Source: Perkinsus chesapeaki
Lineage: Eukaryota > Perkinsozoa > Perkinsida > Perkinsidae
DNA: 64,000 nt
Direction: 5' to 3'
NCBI GenBank assembly: GCA_013115145.1
Contig: JAAPAO010000018.1
Coordinates: forward strand, 1 to 64,000
Each line of letters starts with the position of its first letter. The first letter of the stretch is position 1. Below the pieces are notes generated by a model. That model was not told the origin of the DNA. It made no database searches and was given only the letters and a program-made list of their open reading frames with translations. A program made the position numbers and the translations under genes. Positions 1 through 9,202 of this stretch are shown here, in pieces.

Positions 1-496
1 CTAGCCCCTCGACCTAGACCACTCTCCCACGGAAATAAACGGTCACAGTCGAGCGAACGCTAGTGCGTTTTAAGAGTGTCTATAATGATAAACTCAAGTC
101 ACTCAGTAATGAAATGAGGAGCTTTTGGGTGATGTATCTGGTTGAGCCTGATTAATTCGGATAAATACTGTATACTCCCCTAATAGAAACATGAATTTTA
201 CGTCTGTTTTAATCTGTGATTAGCTGAAAATATGCTTCGCTGAATTTGCATCATTTTTCAGTTCATCACTGACAAGAAGGTAGACTCTAAAACATTGAGG
301 ATACACTTACCATGTAAAGAGAGCAATATGATACACATCGATCAGCCCCCTTTAGTTGTTCCTCAGTCCTCAAAAAACCCAACTTCGTAAGGATATGTTG
401 CATAGGGTATATCCGGGTTGGGTTCTACTCGGGAGTACTGGTAGGTACGGATAGTGAAATAGCTGGCGCAGGAGAATCAGGCGAGCGCTAGTTATT

Positions 497-900
497 GGGC
501 CTCTTTCACAAGCAACTTACTTAAGAACTTACGAGTAAGGACTTAAAAACTTACGTAAAATCGTTTCACTTACAAGATAAGGGGGGTAAGTTTACTTAAG
601 TTTTGAACCCTCGCACTTAAGGTAAGGAACCCTAACCTTACCGGGTAAGATCTTAAGAAATACGAGTAAGTTAGTGAACTTGTTTCACTCACCTTAGATC
701 TTAACCACTTACTTAACTTACCGGTAGACTACCCCTGCCCTGACCTTACGGGCCTCTTTCACAACAAACTTAAGTTTGAAGATTCTTAGGGTAAGGACTC
801 TTATCCCACTTACTTAACTTACGTCTAAGGTCGTTTCACGAAAAACTCAGACTTAAGCATAAGAGACCTTACCTTAGGATTTACCGTAAGTAAGGCCTCA
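497..900. repeat. AT-rich region of degenerate GTAAG/CTTAC repeats
   Basis: The stretch is built from many variants of the words ACTTAC, CTTAAG and GTAAG in both orientations, so it can fold back on itself. A 15-base word, gggcctctttcacaa, occurs at 497-511 and again at 750-764, each time followed by the CTTAAG-rich text. This looks like two tandem or nested copies of a non-autonomous element with that word near one end, but no target-site duplication or transposase was identified. Bases 1-496 hold no gene that I can support. Confidence 0.5.
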
Positions 901-1078
901 CCACAAAACCTAAGTTCTTATCACAAATCTTAAGAAACTTACGCGCGCTCACAGTACTGCAAAAACCCTGAAACACTTCACGCGCGACGCGCGTGGCATA
1001 CAATCTACACCTTTTGCCCTTTACATAGCAAGGAATTACGGCATGGACAACGGATTCCATTATCCATTGAGTCGATAT

Positions 1079-1114
1079 ATTGAACGATGCCAATTCCGAA
1101 TTGACATCGTTCAA
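1079..1114. repeat. Foldback sequence with 17-bp arms
   Basis: ATTGAACGATGCCAATT is followed almost at once by its reverse complement with one mismatch. An outer pair of ten-base arms (ttgagtcgat and atcgactcaa, about 1068-1141) encloses it, giving a nested cruciform just downstream of the OTU gene stop. It could be a small foldback element or an RNA hairpin in the 3' UTR. Confidence 0.6.
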
Positions 1115-1154
1115 TTATTGAACTTCAATACATCGACTCAAAGATACTCAATAC

Positions 1155-2145
1155 TCAAATGTACAACTGTAGTAAAAAAGTCAAGTGAAAAATGAAAGTA
1201 AAATCGACCGTGAAAAGTACAAGTGTAGAAAACAAAGAAAAATTGCTCCACGTGGGTTTGTACCCGCGAGGCTTTTTCGAAGCGGGTACGAAGATTAGCG
1301 GTGCCAAGTGAGTAGGGAAATACATTTTCATAAACGGACTATAACGTACTTTTTGACTTTCATTACGGAGCTCTCCCGCGAGTCGCAGGAGAGCTCCGTA
1401 ATGGCAGACACCATCGTAGAAAAGGTAAAGAGGTGTAGCAGTTAAATCAGATTCGACTATCAGCGAGTGATGCAACATGGTTGTATGATCGCTACGCTGT
1501 AGTACTACTACTTTCCTCTTCAGCACTCTCGCGATGGCATCCACCTCCATATCACTAGCCCAACACCCTGGAGTACAGATGTCGTTGACGTACTGTTGCC
1601 AGGTAGGGTTAGGTGGAAGTCCACGCTGTCGCAGGTCTGCTTGCACATCATCGGCAACAAGCTGTGATGCCCAAGATCCCTCGTCTGGGGGGGGGGTGAT
1701 CTTGGAAGTAGTTGCAGACTAGCTCACGTAGGACTGTTGGAGCGTTCTCCTGGTCGCACTCCTTCAGTTGCTTAGGAAGTCTTCCTTGCAACGGACGTAG
1801 AGAAACCATAGCAGCATAGAACAAACAGTTCCCGTCACCTTTGACGTTCGCTATATTGAACTTGCTTTCCGGGTTTAGCCAAGTGTAGGCAACAGACTCA
1901 TCGGTTCTCAACCAGTAGGAAGGGATGTAGTCAGTAGTACTTGCGGGCATATTAGTATACCTATGGGAGGGTTGTGGTACATCCTTGAATACCTGACGTT
2001 TGGCCGAGGTTCCTGTGTACAACACTACATGGGTGACCCAATTCTCACTGAATCTAGACAAGATGTCTTTCATCGCTGAAGCGTAGGTGTTGAAGGTTCC
2101 AGTGGCCCTCGCGCCTGCGGCGAGGTACCCTTTTTCACAAGTCAC
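1155..2145 (-). CDS. OTU-family cysteine protease, frameshifted at a poly-C tract
   Basis: The OTU (ovarian tumour) fold cleaves ubiquitin or related peptide bonds. The upstream frame (2145 down to about 1690) carries VKGDGNCLFYAAM, which supplies the catalytic Asp and Cys of the family signature. The downstream frame (about 1690 down to 1155) carries the W-x-W/Y helix region and FYDGVCHYGAL, which supplies the catalytic His. The two frames meet at ten consecutive C residues of the coding strand (G at 1687-1696), where a one-base slip restores one continuous domain. The break is therefore a homopolymer sequencing error or a real frameshift. There is no ATG at the 5' end of the upstream frame. 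The first in-frame ATG is at 2073, so an upstream exon or a truncated 5' end is likely. The C-terminal tail is hydrophobic and is encoded across a perfect hairpin (1361-1403). OTU domains are also carried by some transposons. Confidence 0.7.
1361..1403. repeat. Perfect 16-bp inverted repeat inside the OTU coding sequence
   Basis: CATTACGGAGCTCTCC (1361-1376) and its exact reverse complement (1388-1403) flank an 11-base loop. It falls directly after the codons for the catalytic His-Tyr of the OTU domain, so the arm forms part of the coding sequence. Confidence 0.85.
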
Positions 2146-2345
2146 TCAGTTGGAAGTTTAGCATTGTGTTGTAGATCAGTGTCGGCGAGTGGGCTCTTTT
2201 AGCTATCTGCTAGTCTATATGTCTGATGTTTCTTAGCTACAGTCGGAGACAGCGATCTCGGGTCGCTGGGGCTTCAACGAGGACAAACTGGTAGCGCCTA
2301 GTAAGTTACGTGGTTTTGTGCGAGTGAGGATTTCGAGGCTATTAG

Positions 2346-2687
2346 ACGCTTTTGATTCATTGTGATCCAAAGCTGCAAGGTGTGTTAGAGCTGGTGGCAT
2401 TGGGATTGAGGTTCCAATGGGGCTATGGGCGTGTTGTCGCTCATGCCATATCTTGTGTGTGCTTGAAGAGCGAGTTGTGGTCGGATGTTAGACAGGTTGA
2501 ACTCGTTGGAGAGATGGATAAGATGACCGACGCTGACTTTGTCTCGGCGGCTAAGACCATCCATGATGATGTAAAAATAAATCGTCTTTGGAATGGTGTG
2601 GATTTGGCCGATTATGATGATGTGGCGGCCCATTTGTATTTGCACTATCTGAGCGGCCGCGGGAGAAACACATACGCGTCGGGCTAG
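2346..2687 (+). CDS. Hypothetical protein, probable 3' exon
   Basis: A 110-codon open frame ends with a stop at 2687. It has balanced, protein-like composition (for example GYGRVVAHAISCV and LADYDDVAAHLYLHYL) but no ATG at its start. An AG at about 2345 could be a splice acceptor, so this may be the last exon of a gene whose 5' part I cannot see. I do not recognise the family. Bases 2146-2345 and 2688-3314 contain nothing else that I can support. Confidence 0.3.
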   Translation, partial: TLLIHCDPKLQGVLELVALGLRFQWGYGRVVAHAISCVCLKSELWSDVRQVELVGEMDKMTDADFVSAAKTIHDDVKINRLWNGVDLADYDDVAAHLYLHYLSGRGRNTYASG

Positions 2688-3314
2688 GATGGGCCAGTGC
2701 ATCAACAAGGATGCCAACGAGAGTGAGAAAATGCAGGGCGACATGACGAAAGGGATATATCGCTGCAGGATGAATGGCGGAGAGTGCTATGACTTCCCTC
2801 CTAGAGTTCCGTGACATAGCAACGCTGTTGATAGAATTAATAGGGCTATAAATACTGGAAGGATCAAGAAGGGTTTTACTCTGCGTATAGTATACGCCGT
2901 ATACAGTAAAAAATAATGTGAGGACTACAGAGCAAAGAGCTTGCTGTTGTGAGGCCGCTCGACGACGACGATGATAGGAGCGTCGCGGCCTCGGGAGGGA
3001 TCTTGGCGCGAGGTTACTCGAGTCTTATGGCAGAAAGTATTTTTGCGACAGCGCCTTTTAAAGCACGCCCTGGTCCCAGCAAGGCCAACACAACAAAGCT
3101 GGATAATTTGGCCAACCAATTTGGTTGAACCAAAGGATCATGTAATATCCCATCTACTATTGCTATATATCACAGTTCCTTTACATCACAGTTCCTCCAA
3201 CCTAACGCATTTATCGTACTAAGTGTATCATATTATGTTGCGTTATATCACAATAGAAGCGTCATCTCAGTAGTTGATATTTACTTCAAGTAAATTACTT
3301 GTAAATATTCTAAT

Positions 3315-3521
3315 ATGACCGTCGAAATACAATGCGAAAAATGTGGAAAATGGATATCCAAGAATAACAAGTGGAACCACAGAAAGTTCTGTGTGGATGC
3401 CGCCTTCCAACCTACCCCTACAATCCACAAACTATCTACCACTACCTGTCCGGGGTGTCAAGCCCGCCTAAATGCCTCGAAACTGATGAGGCATATGAAC
3501 AGTATACGTGGTAATACATGA
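3315..3521 (+). CDS. Small protein with two C2H(C)-type zinc-finger-like motifs
   Basis: The 68-residue frame starts with ATG. It shows C-x2-C-x11-H-x4-C (CEKCGKWISKNNKWNH then RKFC) at about residues 8-27. A second, incomplete unit starts CPGCQARLNASKLMRHM at about 44-61. The cysteine and histidine spacing resembles C2H2/C2HC zinc fingers. It could be the first exon of a longer gene, because the second finger lacks its last ligand before the stop. Function is unknown. Confidence 0.4.
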   Translation: MTVEIQCEKCGKWISKNNKWNHRKFCVDAAFQPTPTIHKLSTTTCPGCQARLNASKLMRHMNSIRGNT

Positions 3522-3776
3522 CTTACAACGTTTGCAAGTCGCTCTTTTCGTACACTTGCAGTTCACCGGTTCACACGGTGTCACATGTGTTTGGTGTTGG
3601 ATTATAACAGCTGGAACCCTTTCATATGCAGACCAGAGGCTGTACCTCTGTTTTTCTTCCCCATTCCATCCCGCCCGTGCGGGGGAGGCCTGTGATCCTG
3701 GCGTGTGGCTCACTACGAGAGCACCTCTTCGGACCTCTAGGCCTGGGACAGAAGCTTTGCTCAATGAACACTCGTG

Positions 3777-3829
3777 TGGCCGAGTGGTAGAGCATGTGAT
3801 CCACCCTTCCAACCGTCAAGTTCGTTCTC
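3777..3829 (+). repeat. tRNA-like A box / B box pair, possible SINE head
   Basis: TGGCCGAGTGG (3777-3787) matches a tRNA internal A box. AAGTTCGTTCTC about 31 bases later (3818-3829) is a weak B box. Spacing is right for a tRNA without a long variable arm, but a full cloverleaf cannot be drawn. A tRNA-derived SINE is the simplest reading; its body would run into the AC- and TC-rich text to about 4070. Confidence 0.3.
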
Positions 3830-4079
3830 TGGTGTGGTGGTTTTAATTTCCCAAACCAAACGCAACTTTGGAGGCTTCGGAAGGAAGAGTGTCACGGTGT
3901 TCATCGCAAGGCTTCGGTCCTCCTCTCCCAAACTCCTGTGCACAGGGGACTTCACTGATTGCATATACACCGTGTTAGGGCCAATACACCGTCGCCAAGC
4001 TACAGAGCCTCCATGTACTGGTCGAGACTTTGCCGGATCCCGCGTCCGGCGGATCTTGGCGAGTAAGGGTATGTGAGCA

Positions 4080-5342
4080 GGCTAATAAAGGAGTGGCGCA
4101 TACGTTAGCTAAACGACAGCGATCTGATACTACTCCCAAACTCCGCTACGTGAAAGCATTATTTGAGAGCTCTGAAGGGTCCTGAGCGTCAACAAGAACA
4201 CGGACTATGGTCCACTATGATGGACTCGTTTAAGCTGGTGGGAGAATCTCTGCCTCTGCTAGGAAGAGGATGGAGTATCTTAGTATAACCTCACTGTCGG
4301 GCGGCAGCTTAGTGGGACTCGCACTAAGCTAATAATAGAATTTCATAAGGAGTAAAAACAATGTTTTAAAAATCTGCTGGGATACAAAAAGTATATTAGC
4401 GATTCTATAGAGTAAAAAAACAACCTTACAAAACCTTGGTGAGAGTGGAGTGGTACCCCAGAGTGCAGATACTGGCCGTGCCCTCAGGTGCTTTGTGGTT
4501 ATTTCGACGACAAAAAGCTCAACACTAGTGGGCAAGGTTGGATAAAATCAGAGTTTGTACTGGATAACTGACTGTAACAGTTACATAATGTGAAATATTG
4601 TATACTGCAACTCGATCCAACTTGCTGCGCAACTGCAACGCACGCGTGCTGGGCTAACGAACTGCGTAGAATTAATAAGAGTAGGCCGTGAATCGGTCTA
4701 ATCGACCGGGTCGATTATAAAAAACCTCCGGGAACTCGACTAAAACCGGAATAAATATTGGGAAACCTCTTTATAAAATACAACTATCACCGATTCGGTG
4801 AAGTGAAGTCATACGCGCACCACGGAGTTTGCGCGTCACAATGTAGCGAAACTCGCCGCATTATTTATTGTAGACCGTAATGAGGACTCCTCATTGAGGA
4901 GCCCTCATTGAGAGTCGTAACTGCTAGTTTCTATGAGCCTCTGAGTAGCTCCCGGTGGGTTGCCAGTGGCAACTTGCCATCGCTCACATCGTCATTATGA
5001 TTTATCATGTATTGAAGCACGTTGCAACGACGAGTACCCGGTTGGGGTTCTCGATCCGCACGTGTACCTCCACCAGTGGAGCGCACCCCTTCCTAATCAC
5101 TCAAGCGTGGGCTCTCCGCAAGCTGCGTAGAACTAATGAAACCTGATCAATTGTACCAGTGGTGTCCGGGCAGAGGATTTTATGATCCTGAGTTTTCTTT
5201 TTATCCTTAGTTGTCTCGTCTCTCACTTGTGTTTGAGAAGCGACTCTCACATCCCTAAACTGGAAGTCCATCTTCTTCAACCAAGTCTTGTTTACAGCTC
5301 TGCCACGGTAGCTACAACAATTCTCCATAAAACTTCTGCGTA
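4080..5342. other. No supportable gene
   Basis: I read both strands and see only short, compositionally random open frames and a few small inverted words, for example ACTCCTCATTGAGGAG near 4888. A short phrase, aactgcgtagaattaataa near 4661, recurs in altered form near 5126 (gctgcgtagaactaatgaa), so the segment may hold decayed repeats. Confidence 0.4.
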
Positions 5343-5819
5343 ATGTCTCCAAGATGGTGCATGGTGCCTATATATTGGCTTATTTACCTGCTAACGGTGG
5401 GAGGACACCCTAATCAGTTTGATTCCACCTTGCACAGCGCCTGGACCGGGCCTGGGCTGGAGTTCAGGTTAGACGTGGTGACTTATCTGGATAAGTCACG
5501 GCGACGTAGAGCCTCTATAATCATCACCTACCCCCCTCAATTGAATAGAGGACGTGACCGATTCGATGCCGCTTTGGAGCCCACTGCTAAACCGGGTAAT
5601 TTCAATCTGCGATGGGCTCCTAACGAACTGCGAAGAGCTAGGTTGACACTTAGCGGTTCTGGTTTATATAGGGGTAACCCCGCTACCATAATATTGGACA
5701 AGCTGACCTTCACTGGTGAGGTCCATGAGCCTGTTAGGTTGACGATATCTAGAACTATGACAATTACAGCATACCCGCGGAACGATCCTAATAGTTTGCC
5801 TCCCTTTCGATCGTCTTAG
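5343..5819 (+). CDS. Secreted protein, lineage-restricted family A, copy 1
   Basis: This 158-residue protein has a short basic N-terminus and a hydrophobic stretch (WLIYLLTVGG, residues about 11-21) that reads as a signal peptide, giving a mature protein from about residue 22. The family core is HSAWTGPGLEFRLDVVTY, then an IIITYP strand, then PGNFNLRWAPNELRRAR, then TFTGEV, and a terminal TISRTMTITAYPR block. Two paralogues lie at 6266-6763 and 7971-8468, and the start codon is supported by the MSPRWC N-terminus shared with the third copy. There is no intron and no cysteine pattern in the mature part. I do not recognise the fold or function. The alternating strand-like hydrophobics suggest a beta-rich extracellular domain. 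Confidence 0.75.
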   Translation: MSPRWCMVPIYWLIYLLTVGGHPNQFDSTLHSAWTGPGLEFRLDVVTYLDKSRRRRASIIITYPPQLNRGRDRFDAALEPTAKPGNFNLRWAPNELRRARLTLSGSGLYRGNPATIILDKLTFTGEVHEPVRLTISRTMTITAYPRNDPNSLPPFRSS

Positions 5820-5915
5820 GACTTAACAAGGTCTCATTAGTATGCCTCAACTTACAATGCTATTCGTGCTCTGTCCGGTCCTAATGACATTGGTACTTTT
5901 TGGCTCGTACCCTCA

Positions 5916-6125
5916 GATCGCGTTTATAATCTTAGTTGAGCCTCTAGGGGCTCGCGAGGTTCTGCTCGCGTTAAATCAACGGCGTTGATCAACCTACCAC
6001 TTGTTGTGTTTGTTATGCCTTGGTGGTTTTGACTGAACCAAACATGACAATGATATTCAAGTACTGCTACTGCTGAAATCAAATAGTGACACAGTCGACA
6101 AGAATAATGATGAAAAGGGTGATGG
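5916..6125 (+). repeat. 3' flank of family A copy 1, duplicated downstream of copy 3
   Basis: Starting at gatcgcgtttata and running through the ttgttatgccttggtgg block to the AAGAATAAT run, this segment matches 8576-8763 with scattered substitutions and a small deletion. It lies at the same position relative to the stop codons of copies 1 and 3. Gene plus downstream flank were therefore duplicated together. Confidence 0.75.
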
Positions 6126-6265
6126 TCCGCGGTCCGCAACCACCTACACGATCGTGCAGCATGATCGTTCAGGCAGTACGGTAGCAGCATAATGTTGATA
6201 CTTGGTTATTGACTGTATTATTGTTACCATCAGGATGCCAGATTCCAGCACTGAGCACGTTACAC

Positions 6266-6763
6266 TTAGTGGGACCATGGCAAGTCTGAAGCGCAAAAGA
6301 GGGGTGGCAATAGATATGGGTTGTGGGACGAAAAAGCTTCAATAGTCATAGTAGGAGATACTTGTAACTCTATAGCACCCTGGACCTCACCAGTAAAGAC
6401 CAGACGACTCAACAATATTGTATCCGGCTCGGTCAGATAGAAACCAGACTCAAAAAGAGCCACCCTCGCCCTTTGCAGCTCAGTGGGTTCCCAAAGTAGA
6501 TTGAAATGACCCGGCTGGGCAGTAGTCTCCACCGCGGCATCAAAAACGTCAGACGACCTGTGTAACCTATTCGGATAGGCAATAATGATAGTCGCCCTTT
6601 GGTGACCAGTCTCATCCCAATAGGTTAGTATTCCCAGCTTAAAGTCCTGCCCAGGCCCGGCCCAAGCACTGTGGAAGGTGGGCTCAGGACTTGGAGACTG
6701 TGCTTTCACCGATAGTAGGCAAATGAACCAGCAAATCGTCATTCTAGACGATTTTAGACACAT
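6266..6763 (-). CDS. Secreted protein, lineage-restricted family A, copy 2 (inverted)
   Basis: From the ATG at 6763 the N-terminus (MCLKSSRMTICWFICLLSVK) aligns without gaps with the 22-residue N-terminus of copy 3, which is why I choose this start over the longer frame open to 6970. A hydrophobic core at residues 9-18 reads as a signal peptide. The mature part carries all family blocks: HSAWAGPGQDFKL, TYWDETGHQRATIIIAYP, QPGHFNLLWEPTELQRAR, LVFTGEVQGAIEL and VSPTMTI. It lies between copies 1 and 3 but on the opposite strand, so one duplication was inverted. The reading frame is intact. Function is unknown. Confidence 0.75.
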   Translation of the reverse strand: MCLKSSRMTICWFICLLSVKAQSPSPEPTFHSAWAGPGQDFKLGILTYWDETGHQRATIIIAYPNRLHRSSDVFDAAVETTAQPGHFNLLWEPTELQRARVALFESGFYLTEPDTILLSRLVFTGEVQGAIELQVSPTMTIEAFSSHNPYLLPPLFCASDLPWSH

Positions 6764-7544
6764 TACTATGGAGCTATCTAACGGAGAGTATTGCAGTACA
6801 CTATGGGTGCAGTAACCTAGCTCTGATGATTGTGTGTAGCGTACCCTCGGCGTCGAAATATAGCGGAAGTTACGGTATGGGTTGATTGACCTGTAATGCC
6901 GTGTAGCATCGCCTAACCGAATCAGGTGGTTTACAGAGGTATCTCCGCGCAACACAGATGGCAACACCAAACCATTTGAACATTAAGTTGTGACAAGGTT
7001 CGCATTAGGATATTAAGAAAGAAATGATTGTCCTGGAGACACAGCTTGTAGCGGCTACAACGTAGCCATAGCGGGATCAAGCCACTCGTTTTCTGGTGCT
7101 AACCCAACAGTCAGGGCATTAGACGAAGAAGGATTAACCATCAGAAAATGTCAGCTTAGTACTATAAAGAGATACAGCGGGCACGAGACAATCACACCTA
7201 CTCGACTGAACTCCTGAAAAGCCTCAAAAAGTAGTATTACTTATGCGGAAAATCATCCTGCGGAAGTTCCTTCATCCAAGGCGCGTGTTCCTTATCCAGC
7301 ACCGGACAGTGTGAAGGAAAGCACCCAAATACCAAAGTTAAGAAAAGTATAGCTATCAGCAAAGAAGTGGAGCATCCGCGTCGCAAGGACTCGTACAGAG
7401 TAGGAAAGCAAAGAGATTCGGCGTCTCAGGCTCAGTTCGGAGCGTGGGGTGCGAGCCAGCCAACCCTCTCTGGCTGCAGGCCTTAACCACACTGCGCGAG
7501 TGAAGGATGTTATCTTAATTTAACCCATGGGCGATTCCTAGGAA

Positions 7545-7583
7545 GCTTCCATTAGAGTCTATTTAGTAGACTCTAGTGGAAGC
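7545..7583. repeat. 16-bp inverted repeat, 7-base loop
   Basis: GCTTCCATTAGAGTCT (7545-7560) pairs with AGACTCTAGTGGAAGC (7568-7583) at 15 of 16 positions, giving a strong hairpin upstream of family A copy 3. The surrounding 6764-7970 contains no gene that I can support. Confidence 0.7.
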
Positions 7584-7970
7584 AGAAAGCAAAATAATAG
7601 ACCATTATTTTGCCCTAGAGCTAAGATGCACTTCCATCCACAGTGGATCTTGCACCACCAGGAAAAACCCCAGAGCTACAACGCAGCTTACTCGGAGCTA
7701 CAATGTTCCAGAGACTCCAGCAACGATCACATCGGTTGCCAGAACAGTAACAACAACTTCTCGTAGTTAACGGGATCGACCAATGGCACCTTAGTTGGTA
7801 CTGCGAGCGACTGAGGGAGGAGTTCTTTCTCACCTGCTGGAGGCTCCAAACCACACCGTACACAATGATTTCGACGCCGGGGTCGTGGTTCACGTATACC
7901 TACATTCTACCTATCAAACGTTGGTTACAGGCAGCGTGTGTTGCAATATTATTTGCAAGATTTCTACGTG

Positions 7971-8468
7971 ATGTCTCCAAGATGGTGCTCCGTGGCTATA
8001 TTTTGGCATTGTTGCCTACCAACGGTGAAAGGGCAGCCTCCTCATCCAGATCCCACCTACCACAGTGCCTGGACGGGGCCTGGGATGGACTTTCGGTTAG
8101 CAGTAATGACATATTGGGACGAGACAGATTTTCAACAAGTATCTATCATAATCAATTTCCCCAGTTGGTTAGAAAGAGACTCTGTTGAATTTCAGCCTGC
8201 TTTGGTAGCCACTGGCCAGCCAGGTCACTTCAATCTACTTTGGGAACCCGCCGAGATGCAAAGGGCGAGGACGGAACTCGCAGATTCTGGCTTCTATCTG
8301 GGCGACCCAGATAGCATATCGCTCAATCATCTGGTCTTTACGGGTGATGCCCATGATGCTGTCGAGTTGACGGTTTCTCCCACTATGACTATCACAGTGT
8401 TTTCGCCACACGAACCTTTTACGTTGCCGTCTTCGTTCTGCGCTTTCGATTTCCCACGGCCGGACTAG
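7971..8468 (+). CDS. Secreted protein, lineage-restricted family A, copy 3
   Basis: The ATG at 7971 sits in the same context (tgatgtctccaagatgg) as the start of copy 1. The N-terminus is hydrophobic to about residue 22 (VAIFWHCCLPTVKGQ) and is probably a signal peptide, although it is weaker than in copy 1. The mature blocks HSAWTGPGMDFRL, MTYWDETDFQQVSIII, QPGHFNLLWEPAEMQRAR, LVFTGDAHDAVEL and VSPTMTITVF align with copy 2 more closely than with copy 1. The C-terminus, LPSSFCAFDFPRPD, matches the end of copy 2 and is absent from copy 1. No intron is visible and the function is unknown. Confidence 0.75.
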   Translation: MSPRWCSVAIFWHCCLPTVKGQPPHPDPTYHSAWTGPGMDFRLAVMTYWDETDFQQVSIIINFPSWLERDSVEFQPALVATGQPGHFNLLWEPAEMQRARTELADSGFYLGDPDSISLNHLVFTGDAHDAVELTVSPTMTITVFSPHEPFTLPSSFCAFDFPRPD

Positions 8469-8575
8469 TGACAGAAGTGCAGCTACGCTATGATACTTAA
8501 TGGTAATTCCAACACTAGAATCATTTGGGTAATGTCTCAGTGATGCCAGCTGAAATATGAAGGGTCCTTTCTGTA

Positions 8576-8763
8576 GATCGCGTTTATAGTATTCGTTGAG
8601 CCCCTAAAGGCTTATCATTCGCGTTGATCAACCTACCGCTTGTTGTGTTTGTTATGCCTTGGTGGTTTAGACTGAACCAAACATGACAGTGATATGCAAG
8701 TACTGCTACTGCTGAGATCGAATAATGGCACAGTCGACAAGAATAATAATGAAAATGATGATA
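8576..8763 (+). repeat. 3' flank of family A copy 3, duplicated from copy 1
   Basis: This matches 5916-6125 (see that entry), with the block ttgttatgccttggtgg conserved exactly. The remaining 8764-9202 shows no gene that I can support. Confidence 0.75.
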
Positions 8764-9202
8764 TACTCAAGATGCTGTTACAGAAGCCTGCGAGAACATA
8801 CACTGTGGACGCAGGAGAATTGATCTAACAACATAATGACGGAAAAATTATCAAGTTTCGGAGAGTGACCAAGTAACTATATAAACTACGCGAATTCGAA
8901 ACTGCCTATTAGTGTGAGATGGTTGCACTACAAATGATAATTATGTAAAAAATGCAGGATGAAGTACGAGAAACACTAGCAATAGTCATCATAGCAGGGT
9001 CGGGCGCACCGCCTACAACGAATCAAATGGGACATGCTGCTCCGCACGAAGTAGTGTGGAATAGAGTCAATTACGAGAAGAGTTCCGCAACTCAAGAGAG
9101 ACCTCCTAGTTTGGTCACCTTGTAGAAAGGTACTTCTTTTAATAGGCAGTACACAGTAAGACTTCATAAAAACACCAAGTAGGATGAACTGCCCAAACAG
9201 GG

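Noticed and set aside
6764-6970. N-terminal extension of family A copy 2 to 234 residues
   Set aside because: The paralogues align without gaps from the ATG at 6763; the upstream codons have no counterpart and would bury the signal peptide.
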